Position numbers and translations under genes: made by a program. A DNA stretch of 64,000 nt, taken from NCBI GenBank assembly GCA_024509875.1, contig JAMPIV010000594.1, positions 97,001 to 161,000 of the forward strand, read 5' to 3'. Positions 13,266 to 24,058 of this stretch are shown in pieces (the stretch's first letter is position 1; each line of letters begins with the position of its first letter). The notes beneath the pieces were generated by a model, which saw nothing but the letters and a program-made list of their open reading frames with translations, was not told where the DNA came from and ran no database searches. This DNA comes from Oreohelix idahoensis (lineage: Eukaryota > Mollusca > Gastropoda > Stylommatophora > Oreohelicidae).

Positions 13266-14550
13266 AGTCTTCGTCTTCATCAATCATATCAGGAAATACA
13301 ATCATTATCCTAATTTCCCCAAGATACAATCAGTAACCTGATACGTTCATATTGAACCAAAATATATAAAATATATACAGGTGTAGGTAGTATAAATGAC
13401 ACACAACCAATACAAACATTATATATCTGCTGTAGGCCTATTTGCCTACAAATAGTAAATTATATTTACCCTCCAAGATTTAAACAGGCCAGGTTTTGAC
13501 TCGACTTAGTGAAGCAGGCTACCAGTTCAATGCACTCAGGTAAGCAATAAATTAGGGTTGACAGCTTCTCTTCTTCAGCCGGTCTATCTGGCTTCGTGTA
13601 GGTGTTGCGTATTTTAGCATAAAATTTCGCCCGATTATATAGGCAGGTGAAAGCGTTTGGTTGGTTCCTGGCGGGGCAAGCTGATTGGTTGTCTGCAGTT
13701 TGGTCTCATGCCTCGTAAAGCCTAATTTTATTCTGTTTTTTCCGCCATATTGCGTGACAAGATGGCCGCGACCCACATCCGAAAAAACAGGGCTTAAGTT
13801 TAATTTTATTCTGTCTCAGAGACTGGTGAACGTTGCTCGTTGATTGGTTGGGCTCTCAACATAGGGATTTAACTAAGAAGTGGGTTTACACAACTCGTTT
13901 CACGACATACATCACAGGTCTTGGATGACTGTCGTGATTTGAATGAGAATGTCTGTCACTTTCTAGCTGGTAGTACCGCCTCTCTCTTTAACCTGATTTT
14001 ATCTCCTCCAATTTTCTTCTTAAAAGCACCTGCGAGTGTTATTCCTGGCTATAGCCGTGACATTCTTAACTAAACTGGCTGAATTCCACCTTCTTGCGCG
14101 TATTTCGCTTCGGCACTTCACATACATTTTTTAACTCCTTTCTTGCTGGTCGCGACAATATCTACATGTCTGAGTCAGATTAAAGCGGACATAAACCAGT
14201 CGCCTTGACTTTCAAGTGACCGAACGCTTCTCTTTCTGAAAATCCTTTGAGACCGGATGCCAGCAGACGCGACTCTCCTTCTTCACTGGTCCCCCTATAC
14301 GAGATCACGTTCATCTCGCGTTGCACGGGAGAAAAATCCCGGTCCCCTTACGCCTGTTTCTCCTGTCAGAATTGCCTCACCCGTGCAGATGTTCACAATA
14401 AGTGACGTGATATGTAGGAGAATCTGGCTATAAAAACTAGACTCAAAAAGTACTCGGTGCTTGTTGTCTCAGAAGATCTCTGACCTGCAGAGTGGAATTA
14501 GTGCAGTTAAGTCTAATACCGGGTGCATGTTATAAGGAATAATTCTTGAC
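13266..14550. other. anonymous DNA, no gene seen
   Basis: No supported gene. The 14551 boundary is the target duplication of the adjoining LINE. Confidence 0.4.
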
Positions 14551-14643
14551 ATATCGGTAAGGTATTTTTAGTTATTTTGTATACTGTGCTTTGTTCATTT
14601 CTCAGTGCTGCCTCTTCTGCCTGTCTTGCAAGATCGTCTAGGA

Positions 14644-15041
14644 CAGAGGTTTCCAAACTTTTTTGGTCCGCGGCTCCCTTGACCTGTGCATAAATCACCG
14701 CGGCTCCTCTCTTTACTATATATTATATATAAGCAATTGTACCCAAAAAGATATTAATGACTTCTGAATGTGCATATTTTTATTAGTGATCAGCTGTTCG
14801 TAACATAGACCTGCTCTGGAGTTTTATGGTGTATTTGTCAATAACTTCTAGTACCTAATGACACGTATTGGTACATGTAATAATACCTCGGCGCAAACAT
14901 GTCGTCCTACGAAGATCTATATTTATTGATGGACCTTGGCTCATAATATCGAGCCTAACACTTTTCGCAAGCCACAGCGACGCCCTTAGCCGAGGGCCGC
15001 GACGCCCCTGGGAGCCGCGACGCACAGTTTGAAAACCTCTG
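14644..15041. mobile_element. hAT-type MITE, 398 bp
   Basis: Terminal inverted repeats CAGAGGTTTCCAAACT and CAGAGGTTTTCAAACT fit the hAT CAGnGGTTnnCAAAC pattern, and both ends continue into GC-rich CGCGGCTCC. The 8-bp flanks are GTCTAGGA (14636-14643) and GTCTAGAA (15042-15049), a target duplication with one mismatch. It sits in the EN-RT linker of the inverted LINE and has no coding capacity. Confidence 0.88.
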
Positions 15042-15049
15042 GTCTAGAA

Positions 15050-16250
15050 AATTCCTTTTGTTGGCTCGGGTTTGGCGTTTAACTTCCTTGTCCAGCTGAC
15101 TGTACTGTTCGCTATATAGTTGCTTTAATCTGGGGGACTTCGCTTCTGTTTCTTTCTTTTCATTTCCTTTCTCAGTGTTATGGTGTTTAATGTTTCTGGT
15201 GTTATCCAGTCTTGCTTCTTCCTTTCCTGGAATCCCAAGCATGATTTGCTGCTTTCCTTATATATTGTTGAAATGGTGTTGAATTTCTGGTCTATATCAT
15301 CAATGTCTTTTCCTGACTTTTGGCAAATTGATATCGTTTCTTTATGTCAGCCGCAAAAGCTTTTCTGGAAAGGGGGTCCTTCAATTTGCTGATGTCAAAC
15401 CTTTTCTGTGTAGTTACAGTTGGTCCAGCCCTTCTTAGTTTCACTTTCAGTTTTGCTACTACTAAATGGTGATCACTTTCCACATCTGCACCTCTTCTTA
15501 CCTTCACATCTTGTAATGCATGTCTCCATCTACCGTTAACTATGATGTGGTCTATCTGGTTTCTGTCCCAACCATTTGGTGATTCCCATGTTAATTTGTG
15601 AATTTCTTTATGTGGGAAAAGTGTTCCTCCAATGACCAGGTTATTAATACTACAGAAACTTATTAATTTATCCCCATTTTCGTTTGCTGTTCCGCTGCCG
15701 CATTTCCCCATTACTCTTTCATTATATGTATTGTGTGTACCAACTTTCGCATTGAGGTCTCCCATTACTACAATAAGATCATATCTAGGTGTGTCTTCCA
15801 TTTCTTTCTGCACTTGTTGATAGAATTCATCCTTGACCTCTTCATCGCTGTCATTCGTTGGTGCGTAGTATTGTATTATTGTAGTGTTGGTGAATCTACC
15901 TCTCAATCTTAATCTTATCAGTCTGTTGTTGATGGGTTTCCATTCCAGTAAAGTCCTTTCTATTCCTTTCTGTAGAATAATGGCTACGCCTTCATTGTGC
16001 TGTCCATCCTCTCTTCCAGAGTAAAGTACTGTTTCTCCTGTTGCTGTTTTAACTTTTCCTGCCGCTGTCCATCTGCTCACGCTATTCTCTAGAATGTGTA
16101 ACCTATAGTTTCTCATTTCTGCCATGACCTGTTTTAGTTTACCCGTCTCGTTTATTGTCCTTACATTTCAAAATCCTATTCTTGTATCATGTTTTGCGGT
16201 CAGGACGTTCGTTTTCATGTCAGTGGCTTCCTTTCGGCTTTCACCACTGA
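15050..16250 (-). pseudogene. RTE LINE APE-type endonuclease domain (inverted segment)
   Basis: Apurinic-endonuclease-like domain that nicks target DNA. Counting from the Met at 16125: GREDG and HNEGVAII near 37-50, the catalytic GDLNAKVG at 122-129, IDHI at 191-194 and the C-terminal SDHH at 217-220. The homologous frame extends upstream of that Met (a RIGF-stop-NVRT motif), where a TGG codon has become TGA at 16168-16170, so the true start is lost. Downstream the frame runs into the EN-RT linker (to about 15050), where a hAT MITE splits it; the linker resumes at 14635-14560 as LARQAEEAALRNEQSTVYK. Matches the group often annotated as craniofacial development protein 2-like. Confidence 0.85.
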
Positions 16251-16261
16251 TAAATAACTAA

Positions 16262-17970
16262 ATTCCTCAGCGGAAAACGAGGTGCAAACAACATTACATT
16301 AGTAAGAGATCAGCAAGGAAATCTCATCACGACAGCAGAGGGACAGGAAACAAGATGGGCAGAGCACTTCAGAGAAACTCTGAACAAGGAAACACCAGAG
16401 ACACAATTGAATGTTCCTAAATCTGAAAACGATCTAGATGTAAATACAGACATTCCACGAAAAGAAGAAATCATCACAGCAATCAAAGGGTTAAAGAACG
16501 GAAAAGCTCCTGGCCATGATAACTTAAATGCAGAGCTATTTAAGACAGAACCTGAGCTCGCAGCAGAACTATTAGAACCACTATTTGCACAAGTCTGGAA
16601 AACGGGGACAACCCCATCAGAGTGGAACAAAGGAATAATTGTCAAATTGCCCAAGAAGGGAGATCTTGCAGACTGCAATAATTGGAGAGGAATCACTCTT
16701 CTCTCAGTTCCCAGCAAAATATTAGGCAGGATAATTATACAGAGAATTTCAAAAGCAGTAGACCACAAACTGAGGAAAGAACAAGCAGGATTTAGCAAGA
16801 ACAGAAGATGTGTAGATCATATAATCACTCTCCGGAACATTATAGAGCAGTGCTCAGAATGGCAAAGACAGCTGTACATTAATTTCGTTGATTTTGAAAA
16901 GGCTTTTGACAGCATACATAGGGACAGGTTATGGAAAATATTGAGGGCTTATGGAATTTCAAGCTGCATAGTGTCAATCATAAAAAGCCTCTATGCCAAC
17001 TTTACGTATAGTGTTGGGCAGAGCAACCTAACCTTTGAGGTGAAGACAGGAGTACGACAGGGATGCCCCCTGTCAACCGCTCTATTTTTAACAGTCATAG
17101 ACTGGGTGGTGCGCCAGACAACAGAGGGCAGTCCAAGAGGAATACGATGGACTACATTTTCTACATTGGAAGATCTGGAATATGCAGATGACATTGCACT
17201 ACTAGCACATTCACATCAACACATCCAGGAAAAAAACGGATAGACTTAATAAGTATAGCCAGCAGGTGGGATTGAACATCAATTTAAAGAAGTCAGAGGT
17301 CACGACGCTCTATGTGAGCAACCCTGAGCCCTATCCGTAAGGAATCAGCAGCTGGTACAGACAGACACCTTCACATACCTAGGATTCATAGTAACACCAG
17401 ACGGCGGGGCAGGCAAAGACATCAACATCAGAATGAATAAAGCAAGAACAGCTTTCTTTATCCTAAACAATATCTGGAAGTCCTCTCAATACAACACAAG
17501 AACAAACTTAAGATTGTATCAGAGCTGTGTGGTTTTTGTTCTTCTAAATGGTGCGGAATGCTGGAGAGTTACAGAGAAGGAAATGTCAAAATTGTCCTCT
17601 TTTCACACAACATGCCTAAGAAAAATTCACCGAATCTTTTGGCCGAATACCATCACCAACCAAGATCTGCTTACTCGGAGCAAGCAAGAGGACATGCACA
17701 CCATCATAGCTGGCAGACGCTGGAGCTGGGTTGGCCATGTCCTCAGAAGAGACCCCGATGTCATCACAAGAACAGCTATGCTTTGGACCCCTGAAGGAAA
17801 ACGAAAGACAGGCCGACCAAAAACAACCTGGCGGAGGACTGTGGAGGCTGAGATGCAAAGAATGAACCAGAGTTAGGGCACTGTATGAAGGATGGCCACC
17901 GATCGAGCAAAGTGGAATCAATTTGTTGTTGCCCTACAAGACGCCACTAGGCGTGATGGCCACTGACTGC
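16262..17970 (+). pseudogene. RTE LINE reverse transcriptase and C-terminal region
   Basis: In the uninterrupted part from the Met at 16407: LKNGKAPGHDN (29-39), WNKGIIVKLPKKGD (73-86), FEKAFDS (163-169), RQGCPLS (217-223) and catalytic YADD (259-262), the order of RTE-clade RT. The homologous frame starts upstream at about 16262, right at the inversion junction. A frameshift in the A-run near 17235 ends the first frame; the C-terminal region resumes to 17876 with GRRWSWVGHVLRRDPD and KTGRPKTTWRR, a basic region typical of these LINEs. The sequence continues as 3' UTR to the AGA-rich tail at 18005. Inactive. Confidence 0.9.
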
Positions 17971-18014
17971 TTTGACGGTCGGCGGCTAAGAATCAAAGAA
18001 GAAGAATATCGGTA

Positions 18015-19339
18015 GGCACACTTAGTTATAGAATACCCGCCCATGTTTTAAACTTATAAATAAACCCTAGTTACTTTTCTGAAGTTAATTTTCCTAGGAT
18101 GGGGTAGTTAATACTATTAACTCTCACCAGCCGAAATCACTGAGGTGTTAATCTACATGTTTTTCAAGGACAGAATGTGGGTGTGATTATATTAATTAAT
18201 TTAAGTGGCTGCCAATTTGTTAACTACGTGTACTTTTTCTAAATGATGTATGTATTGATTTTAGTGATTATCGTATCAGCCCAATAGTGTGTTATTAAGT
18301 GTCGGAAAGCACGGACGGGATTCCAAAACAATACGTATATATATATATTTACCTTCTTGACCCTGTTTGTGGGTCACGACAAGGAAGCCCCTCCCCTCAA
18401 TTGTGGCATAGCTCGCTAGTCCTCGCAGTGTTTACACTTTTCACGCACACTAGCTAACGAATTTAATCGATGAAGGGCGGAGTCAATTACCAGTGTGCGC
18501 CAGATCTACGTCTGCAGCACTGGGGGATGGGAATAGAGAGTATTTCGTTGTGGTGATCTGTGATACTGCGTGTGAAGAAAAAAAACTATGTTATGATGTT
18601 TTGACTGAATGGTGAGATATATATTTATATTCCACAGAGAAGATTCCAGAGAGTCCTTGCAATGAAATAGACCCCGTTTATCGCCTATCATAATCATGTT
18701 CTACGTTTCCACAACATACGTTTTCTCCTCACATCTCACGTTACTTGTAGTCAGGATCGCCTGTCTTCGTGATTTGTCAAGTTGTTGAGATACTCATCTC
18801 CTAAAGTCCTAGCTTAAGATAAAGCCCACGTTTTACAGGGTTATTTGATCCTAATGCGCCCAACAATATAAACTTTGTGGTGGCACCAATACATTAGGAA
18901 ACAGCATATTATCGTATCCCCGCAAATCAAGTTCCTGTGGATTACACATATATATTCAGATAAATCTACGGCAGTGAAGGAAGATAATTTCATATCCGTG
19001 GAGTTGCCTGGCTCATATTAACACTTGTATTAGTTAGACTGACTCAAGGAGGATCGCTGTGTTTCTCAACTGAACTGGAAATATCAGTGTAACAGGCGTG
19101 TTCATCATTCTGTAGAGGACGGGATACTTTAATCTGGCCATTTTTGTCTTGAGATTTTTTATGCTGCTGACTACTAACTTTTCTGACTCAGAATGGTCTT
19201 ACTTCAGATATACTCTTAACAACCTCACGACAATGACCATCTGGAAGTTTGCAACGTGTGATTGCTCCATAACACAGGACATACGTAACATGTCTATAAA
19301 ACATAAACGCATGCATTCACACACAAATGTCAGACTTAC
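18015..19339. other. anonymous DNA; probable intron side of the GPCR exon
   Basis: No gene seen. If the GPCR exon at 19340-19555 is real, this stretch is the beginning of its first intron on the minus strand. I could not find a second GPCR exon here. Confidence 0.4.
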
Positions 19340-19555
19340 CACAAAAATAACAAGCCCATTGCCGAGAGCACCAAACGTGATAAGAACTGAAAAGCAGACG
19401 ACCAGCGCAGTCTCAGTGACACTGTCGAACTGGCGCTCGGAAACCTCTTTCTGAAGGAGCTGTCTTAGCAAATCTCTCAACGAGGTATCGTTGATGCTTA
19501 TGTTTCTGGCAGCGTCATCCAATAAGATGAAGTTCTCGGTGGTCGTATGCGACAT
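19340..19555 (-). CDS. first coding exon of a class A GPCR (neuropeptide receptor-like), partial
   Basis: The only likely host coding sequence. The minus-strand ATG at 19555 opens a 72-codon exon. The N-terminus is hydrophilic with two N-glycosylation sequons (NIS near residue 18, NDT near 22) and no signal peptide, then one strongly hydrophobic segment (about 47-72) with GALGNGLVIFV, matching the GxxxN motif of class A transmembrane helix 1. The exon is cut by a consensus donor, GTAAGT, at 19339-19334, in phase 0 immediately after the helix-1 GN motif; the following 46 codons that stay open are intron. By family knowledge, NPY/NPF/RYamide-type receptors continue here into intracellular loop 1. 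The ligand cannot be told from one exon. The remaining exons should lie at lower coordinates or outside the window. A chance open frame is possible but unlikely given the donor position. Confidence 0.7.
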
Positions 19556-20214
19556 TTCCAGTGAGATGTCAGAATCAACTGCTATTGTCCTTGAATGGTG
19601 CTCAGTAAATAAAATACGAAATTCTCAGTGCGTTAGAGCGAGCCATTACTGATGAGACATATTCTCTGAGGTCGTTTTTTATTCAGTTATTCATCATTTG
19701 ACACTCACATCACGCTCATACTGCGTGGACGGTGAAATTCCTGCTCGGCTGAGTTAAATTTATTTATTACAATCACAATGCTATTATTGTATACAAAAGG
19801 GCGTAGATCCGTGAATATGTCTATTTTATATCTTCAGCATTAGCAAAGAACAAATCGATCTTTTCAACAATACTGCATGTTTTTAATTATATAGATGCTA
19901 TAGGGTAATAGTCAATTTATTTGAGTGGTTCTTAATTCAGTCGTGGTTGTCGACAGTCGTGCCAAGTCTAAACTTAGGAAGGCATTTCAATGGTGATTCA
20001 TTATTGCATGTTATTGGTTCGCCCTAAAGCCAAGTTTGCGGGCTATGCACTTAACAGTCTGTCCACATGACACTCGATAGAAACTGCATTTCTGTGGAGA
20101 GAAAAAAAAGATAATGAAGAATCAAATAAAACAAGACAATCATCATGCCGTTTACACGCTTTATCTACTTTCTCTCTACCTATTCATTCGCGTAGTCATT
20201 ATTTGCCTTTGCGC
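19556..20214. other. anonymous DNA; possible 5' UTR/promoter side of the GPCR exon
   Basis: No motif that I can defend as a promoter. Any 5' UTR of the GPCR transcript would lie here on the minus strand. Confidence 0.35.
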
Positions 20215-20312
20215 TCCTTAAGGAGCAGGGAGCTACCACTGAAGACTAGACCAAGCTCTTTGCAGTGTGGTTTCTGTGGCGATTTGTCTGTATGATGAGG
20301 CTGCCAGTCCCA
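20215..20312 (+). repeat. dispersed repeat family D1, copy 4 (plus, partial)
   Basis: Shares GGAGCAGGGAGC, GTGGTTTCTGTGGCGATTTG and ATGATGAGGCTGCCAG with the D1 family. Confidence 0.6.
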
Positions 20313-20440
20313 TGGCTGCCTCGGAGACGTGAACAGTGGAATAAGCTAATGTTCACAGACAGGTCCAGTTGTGTTCTCCGGTTCACCGAGGGACACATGA
20401 AGCTCTTCAAACGACATAGGCAGCGCTTTAGACACTATCC
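20313..20440 (+). pseudogene. Tc1/mariner transposase fragment (second catalytic D region)
   Basis: A frame containing QWNKLMFTDRSS and a following LFKRHRQRF resembles the Tc1 transposase core around WxxVxFTDESxF and the later VWRxxGERY block. Only this piece remains. It would catalyse cut-and-paste transposition if intact. D1 sequence lies directly before it. Confidence 0.55.
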
Positions 20441-21100
20441 AGCTCTTGAACTTAATTAATTGCTGTGATGAAGGATATAAAATGGTTAGGGGTACTATTA
20501 GCGTACGGTACAAAGATATCTCTCTTCAAAGTATTTGCAACTTGACTTGTAACCAGAGTTGTCGTCAAGTCTTTCATAACGAGTCTCAAGTCTCTTAGTA
20601 CAAGTCTCAAGTCGAGTCGATAGACCCTAACACTGGGGGTTGTTGTTTTTTTTGGTCGAGTCCCAAGTCGAGTCCCGAGTCGAGCAACGATTTTTGATCT
20701 AACACTGTTTATAACCACAATTGCATTTTATCGAACAATCGCATCGATCACAGCAAATAATAATGAAAATTAATTTTATATATATACTACTGGTTAAGGG
20801 CCACCATTCAGTTTAGACAAGGTTTATATAATTGATTGGCAAACTGTAAAGACAAGTGAAAATGTCATTAAAACTGAGCTCACAGAAATGTGTATACACT
20901 TCTGTGTGCACTAGGTTAATTTTTTTTTAAATGTCCAAAAACTGGGTCACTTTAACCCGCACGTGAAAATTGCCATTGTTGCTGCAAATACTCGTGGTTT
21001 TTGCAACACGCCGCACTAGTTAAAAAGGTGAAAAAGTGAGTTGAAGTTGAATGCACGTGGAAAATGATCATCGGTAAAGAGTATTCACCGTTGGTTTACA
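20441..21100. other. anonymous DNA with GTCGAGTC-rich low complexity
   Basis: At 20570-20690 short AAGTCGAGTC-like words recur irregularly on a background of AT-rich DNA. The 20930-21100 part could be the 5' end of a Tc1 element but no terminal inverted repeat was identified. Confidence 0.4.
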
Positions 21101-21117
21101 ATAAATCAGTATGACAA

Positions 21118-21348
21118 GTGGTCGAAATGATCACAGCATTAGCCATGCCACCAAGGAGAAGTCTCAGCACTGTAGACCGTGGTCGAGCCATGGCATGGAT
21201 TCAGGATGGTCAATCTGTTCGTCATGTTGCAAGACGTTTAGCAGTGTCCCACTCTACCATTCAGAGACTTCTTGAGAGATTTCAAGCTACCGGACATTTG
21301 GAAAATCGACCCTGCTCATGACGTTCTCGGCCTACAGGACAACTTACA
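21118..21348 (+). pseudogene. Tc1 transposase N-terminal helix-turn-helix fragment
   Basis: Reads STVDRGRAMAWIQDGQSVRHVA and SHSTIQRLLERF, the first paired-like DNA-binding helix-turn-helix of Tc1 transposases, then ENRPC followed by a TGA stop at 21319-21321. Weak homology carries on to about 21348, where LINE sequence starts abruptly. The catalytic domain is missing downstream. Confidence 0.75.
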
Positions 21349-22240
21349 GACATTTCTTTTCTTACTAGCCATAGACTGGGTTATGAAAACATCGACATCA
21401 CACAACAGAATTGGAATCCAGTGGAATCTGACTGAACAGCTTGATGGTCTGGATGTTGCAGATGATTTGGCTCTTCTGTCCCATGACCATAATCAGATGC
21501 AAGAGAAAATAAAAATTCTCGATGAGAGGTCACAACAACTGGGCCTGAAAATACACAGGGAAAAGACAAAGATTATGAGAAAAAATGCAAGAAATAATAA
21601 CAAAATTGAACTTGAAGAAACACAACTAAAGGATTTAGAATCGTACACATATCTTGGTAGTAATATAGACAAAGTTGGAGGGACAGACAATGATATCAAA
21701 ATAAAAATACAAAAAGCAAGAGGCGCTTTCATTGCATAGGGAAACATATGGAGGTCAAGAGAAATCATGTCCAACACAAAAATAAGAATCTTCAACTCAA
21801 ATGTGAAGTCAGTCCTACTGTATGGCTCTGAGACATGGAGAGCAACAAAAACAGCAACTAAAAAGCTACAGACTTTTATAAACGGGTGCTTGCGTAGAAT
21901 AGAAGGACTGAAATGGTATGACAAAATCATAAATGTGGAATTGATGAAAAGAACCAGACAAGTGCCAGTGGAACAAGAGCTGAGAAGACGCTGGCGATAG
22001 ATAGGACACACATTGAGGAAACCTGTTGATAGCATTGCAAGGCAGTCCTTGTTCTAGAATCCACAGGGAAAGAGGGGCAGAGGTAGACTAAAAAACACCT
22101 CGAGAAGAGAGCTGGATACAGAAGTGAAAATGACGAGGAAGACATGGAAAGAAATTGAGCGGATGGCATGGGACAGGAAGACTTGGCATGTGTTTGTTGA
22201 AGGCCTATGCTCCTCGGGGAGCTAAAGGGTATCAATTGAT
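21349..22240 (+). pseudogene. LINE (family L2) RT C-terminal fragment
   Basis: 5'-truncated LINE: starts at FLLAIDWVMK just after the RT core, then VADDLALLSHD (the equivalent of the YADD box with a changed first residue), SYTYLGSNID, VLLYGSETWR and a C-terminal IGHTLRKP...GRGR...W block. Stops and frame changes at 21737-21739 and near 22000 and 22055 break it. A TTGATTGATTGA tail ends the copy. The second copy of this 3' end is the host of element A (39166-39235 plus 60405-60640). Confidence 0.8.
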
Positions 22241-22267
22241 TGATTGACTCGAAACAGAGCTTTATCA

Positions 22268-22585
22268 TAATAATAAGAATTCCACTGAGTAAATCAGTGT
22301 GGGTGCTTGACGAGCTAAAATTAATAATTGCTTAATCCTTCATAAAAGTTGTCGGCAGATTATAGAATTAACGTGCTCAGCCAATGCAGTACTGTTTTCG
22401 CTTTTCTGAATAGCTTTTGAACACATCCTCGGGATAGAAGCGTCATTACACTTCTATCTACAACTCTGCCAAGAGTAATCTTGTGCGAAGGTAGACACCT
22501 TTGACGACCTACTTTAGATACTCTTGAGTTTTGGCCACTGTTGGACCACTACTGCAAAGCAGGGGAGGCAATACCGCCACAGTGT
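22268..22585 (+). repeat. dispersed repeat family D2, copy 2 (plus)
   Basis: Matches 30512-30830 over about 310 bp (CACTGAGTAAATC, GCCAAGAGTAATCTTGTGCG, TTTTGGCCACTGTTGG, CACTACTGCAAAGCAG) with many substitutions. No coding sense. Confidence 0.8.
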
Positions 22586-23337
22586 TTTTATTATCTATTT
22601 ACAGACGACCTCACAAAAGTGAGAAAGGAAAGTTTGACTAGGCATAGCCACACGTCCAGATAACGGAATGAGCAAAATGTTTTCTTTAAACCACAGTACC
22701 CGGTGAAAGACGATAGGGCAAATAGAAAAAGAAATGAAATCACAACATGAAGGAGTTGACAAATCTACCGGTCGCAAAGCTAAAACAATCGATACACAAC
22801 AGAGTGGCGACTGCTAAATCAAGAGAGTTTATTTTAAAAGACTGTGGTGCCCTACTGACCTAGTATTGTGGGACTAATTATGATGAAAATAATTTAATAA
22901 ATGTAACATTTATTGCATTTTGATATAATTGTGCGCTCTTTAACCGAAACAAATAAATTTTAAAAAGATTCGTTCAATTTATGGCCATGTATGTGTTTCG
23001 TGGCAACGGTGGTTTGCACTGAAGAGACGATAATCTCATTTCTGAAAATTGTCTCTGTCTTGGCAAGCATATCTGGAAGTGTTCTCAGTCTTGGCAAGCG
23101 GAGCTTAGAAATTCAGGTCACGATTTTCCCACCATTAGTTCCAGGCGACTGCTGGGAATGTTTCTAGATTTTGGACCAAACATCGCCCAAAGGCTTAGTG
23201 ACAAATCTGCTATTGTGGCTTTCTTGAATGTAATTTTCTAGCTACATCTAGCTTTCTCTCATGTTCAAACCAGTTGGAGTCTACTATAGACTTTGTCCAT
23301 CCTGATTTTTTATCATCATCATCATCATTTTTCTGTT
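22586..23337. other. anonymous DNA, no gene seen
   Basis: A short duplicated phrase, CTTGGCAAGC, occurs near 23062 and 23090. Otherwise no structure. Confidence 0.4.
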
Positions 23338-23520
23338 TGCTTCCAACGAAGCATGGAGCCACCACAGCAGTTGACCCCCTTGCAGGAAGATGGCACCAAT
23401 GAATTCATGTGTTGTTGCAGCAATGGTTTCTGTAGTAATTTGTTTTATATAATGAGTTTGCCAACCACGTGCAGCTTATATTAGTCGCTTTATACGGAAT
23501 TCTTGAGGGAGCAGTAACCT
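23338..23520 (+). repeat. dispersed repeat family D1, copy 5 (plus)
   Basis: Shows AGCATGGAGCC, TTGCAGGAAG, GCAATGGTTTCTGTAGTAAT, ATAATGAGTTTGCCA and TATTAGTCGCTTTATACGG in family order. Confidence 0.75.
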
Positions 23521-23548
23521 TATTCTCGTTCTGTATCCTCGGAGACCC

Positions 23549-23562
23549 CCCCCCCCCCCCGG
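23549..23562. repeat. poly-C tract
   Basis: Homopolymer run; its length is likely unreliable in any assembly. Confidence 0.9.
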
Positions 23563-23611
23563 AACTAAACACTCATCAATTAATCCTTATTCTCCTACTA
23601 TCATCACTGTG

Positions 23612-23880
23612 AACGTCCGATTGGCAGAGTGGTTAGAGCGCTGGTCTCTCGCGGCAAAGATGCCTGGTTCGAATCACGGTACCGAGACGCTCCAGTCTAC
23701 CTAGCTGTAAATCGGTGCCTGACTTTGAGTTAGGGATGGAAAAGGCAGCCAGGAAGGGAACTGGTCATTCCACTTCTCAATGGAAGTTCACCTTATATGG
23801 TGAAGTCTCTAACACTTCACTCCCCTACGACAGCATCTGCTATGGGACTACCTTAACCTTTATTCTTTTAATCATCCCTG
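23612..23880 (+). mobile_element. tRNA-derived SINE
   Basis: The head contains a pol III A box (TGGCAGAGTGG, 23622-23632) and B box (GGTTCGAATCA, 23666-23676) at tRNA spacing, but the rest does not fold into a full tRNA. It continues into a conserved body (CTGTAAATCGGTGCC, GTCTCTAACACTTC, GGGACTACCTTAACC). The last part recurs at 38230-38283 and, weakly, at 43354-43400. The right end may extend to the poly-C run at 24042. Confidence 0.75.
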
Positions 23881-24041
23881 TAATACACAAGCCCTCACAG
23901 AGCTCAGATGAGACCCGGGCCATTTCACATTGTGAGGCCCACTCACTGTTTTCGAAGAGGGGTAAAAAGTGCGTCCATCATGCATCCTTGGACAAAGTGG
24001 GGCCACTGTGAAGTGAGCACTTGCGCAGATGGCACAGCCTC

Positions 24042-24058
24042 CCCCCCCCCCCCCCCCG
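24042..24058. repeat. poly-C tract
   Basis: C homopolymer following the SINE region; the intervening 23881-24041 shows no gene. Confidence 0.9.

Larger units (their letters stand above)
14560..18005 (+). mobile_element. RTE-type LINE (family L1), 5'-inverted copy
   Basis: The endonuclease half lies on the minus strand (14560 to about 16250) and the RT half on the plus strand (about 16252-18005). The outer ends are flanked by the 9-bp direct repeat ATATCGGTA at 14551-14559 and 18006-18014, so both halves arrived in one event. Both breakpoints contain AAATAACTAAA, i.e. the two halves overlap slightly in element coordinates. This is the pattern of twin-priming inversion. The 3' tail is AGAAGAAGAA after a conserved block with GACGCCACTAGGCGTGATGG that also ends the copies at 24186 and 35442. 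Confidence 0.9.

Noticed and set aside
18015..19333. Second GPCR exon on the minus strand
   Set aside because: No stretch with acceptor, helix 2 and a following donor could be found by eye.
20570..20690. Regulatory array of GTCGAGTC motifs
   Set aside because: Irregular low-complexity words without consistent spacing.
23612..23690. tRNA gene
   Set aside because: A and B boxes are present but the arms do not pair into a full cloverleaf and the sequence continues into a SINE body.
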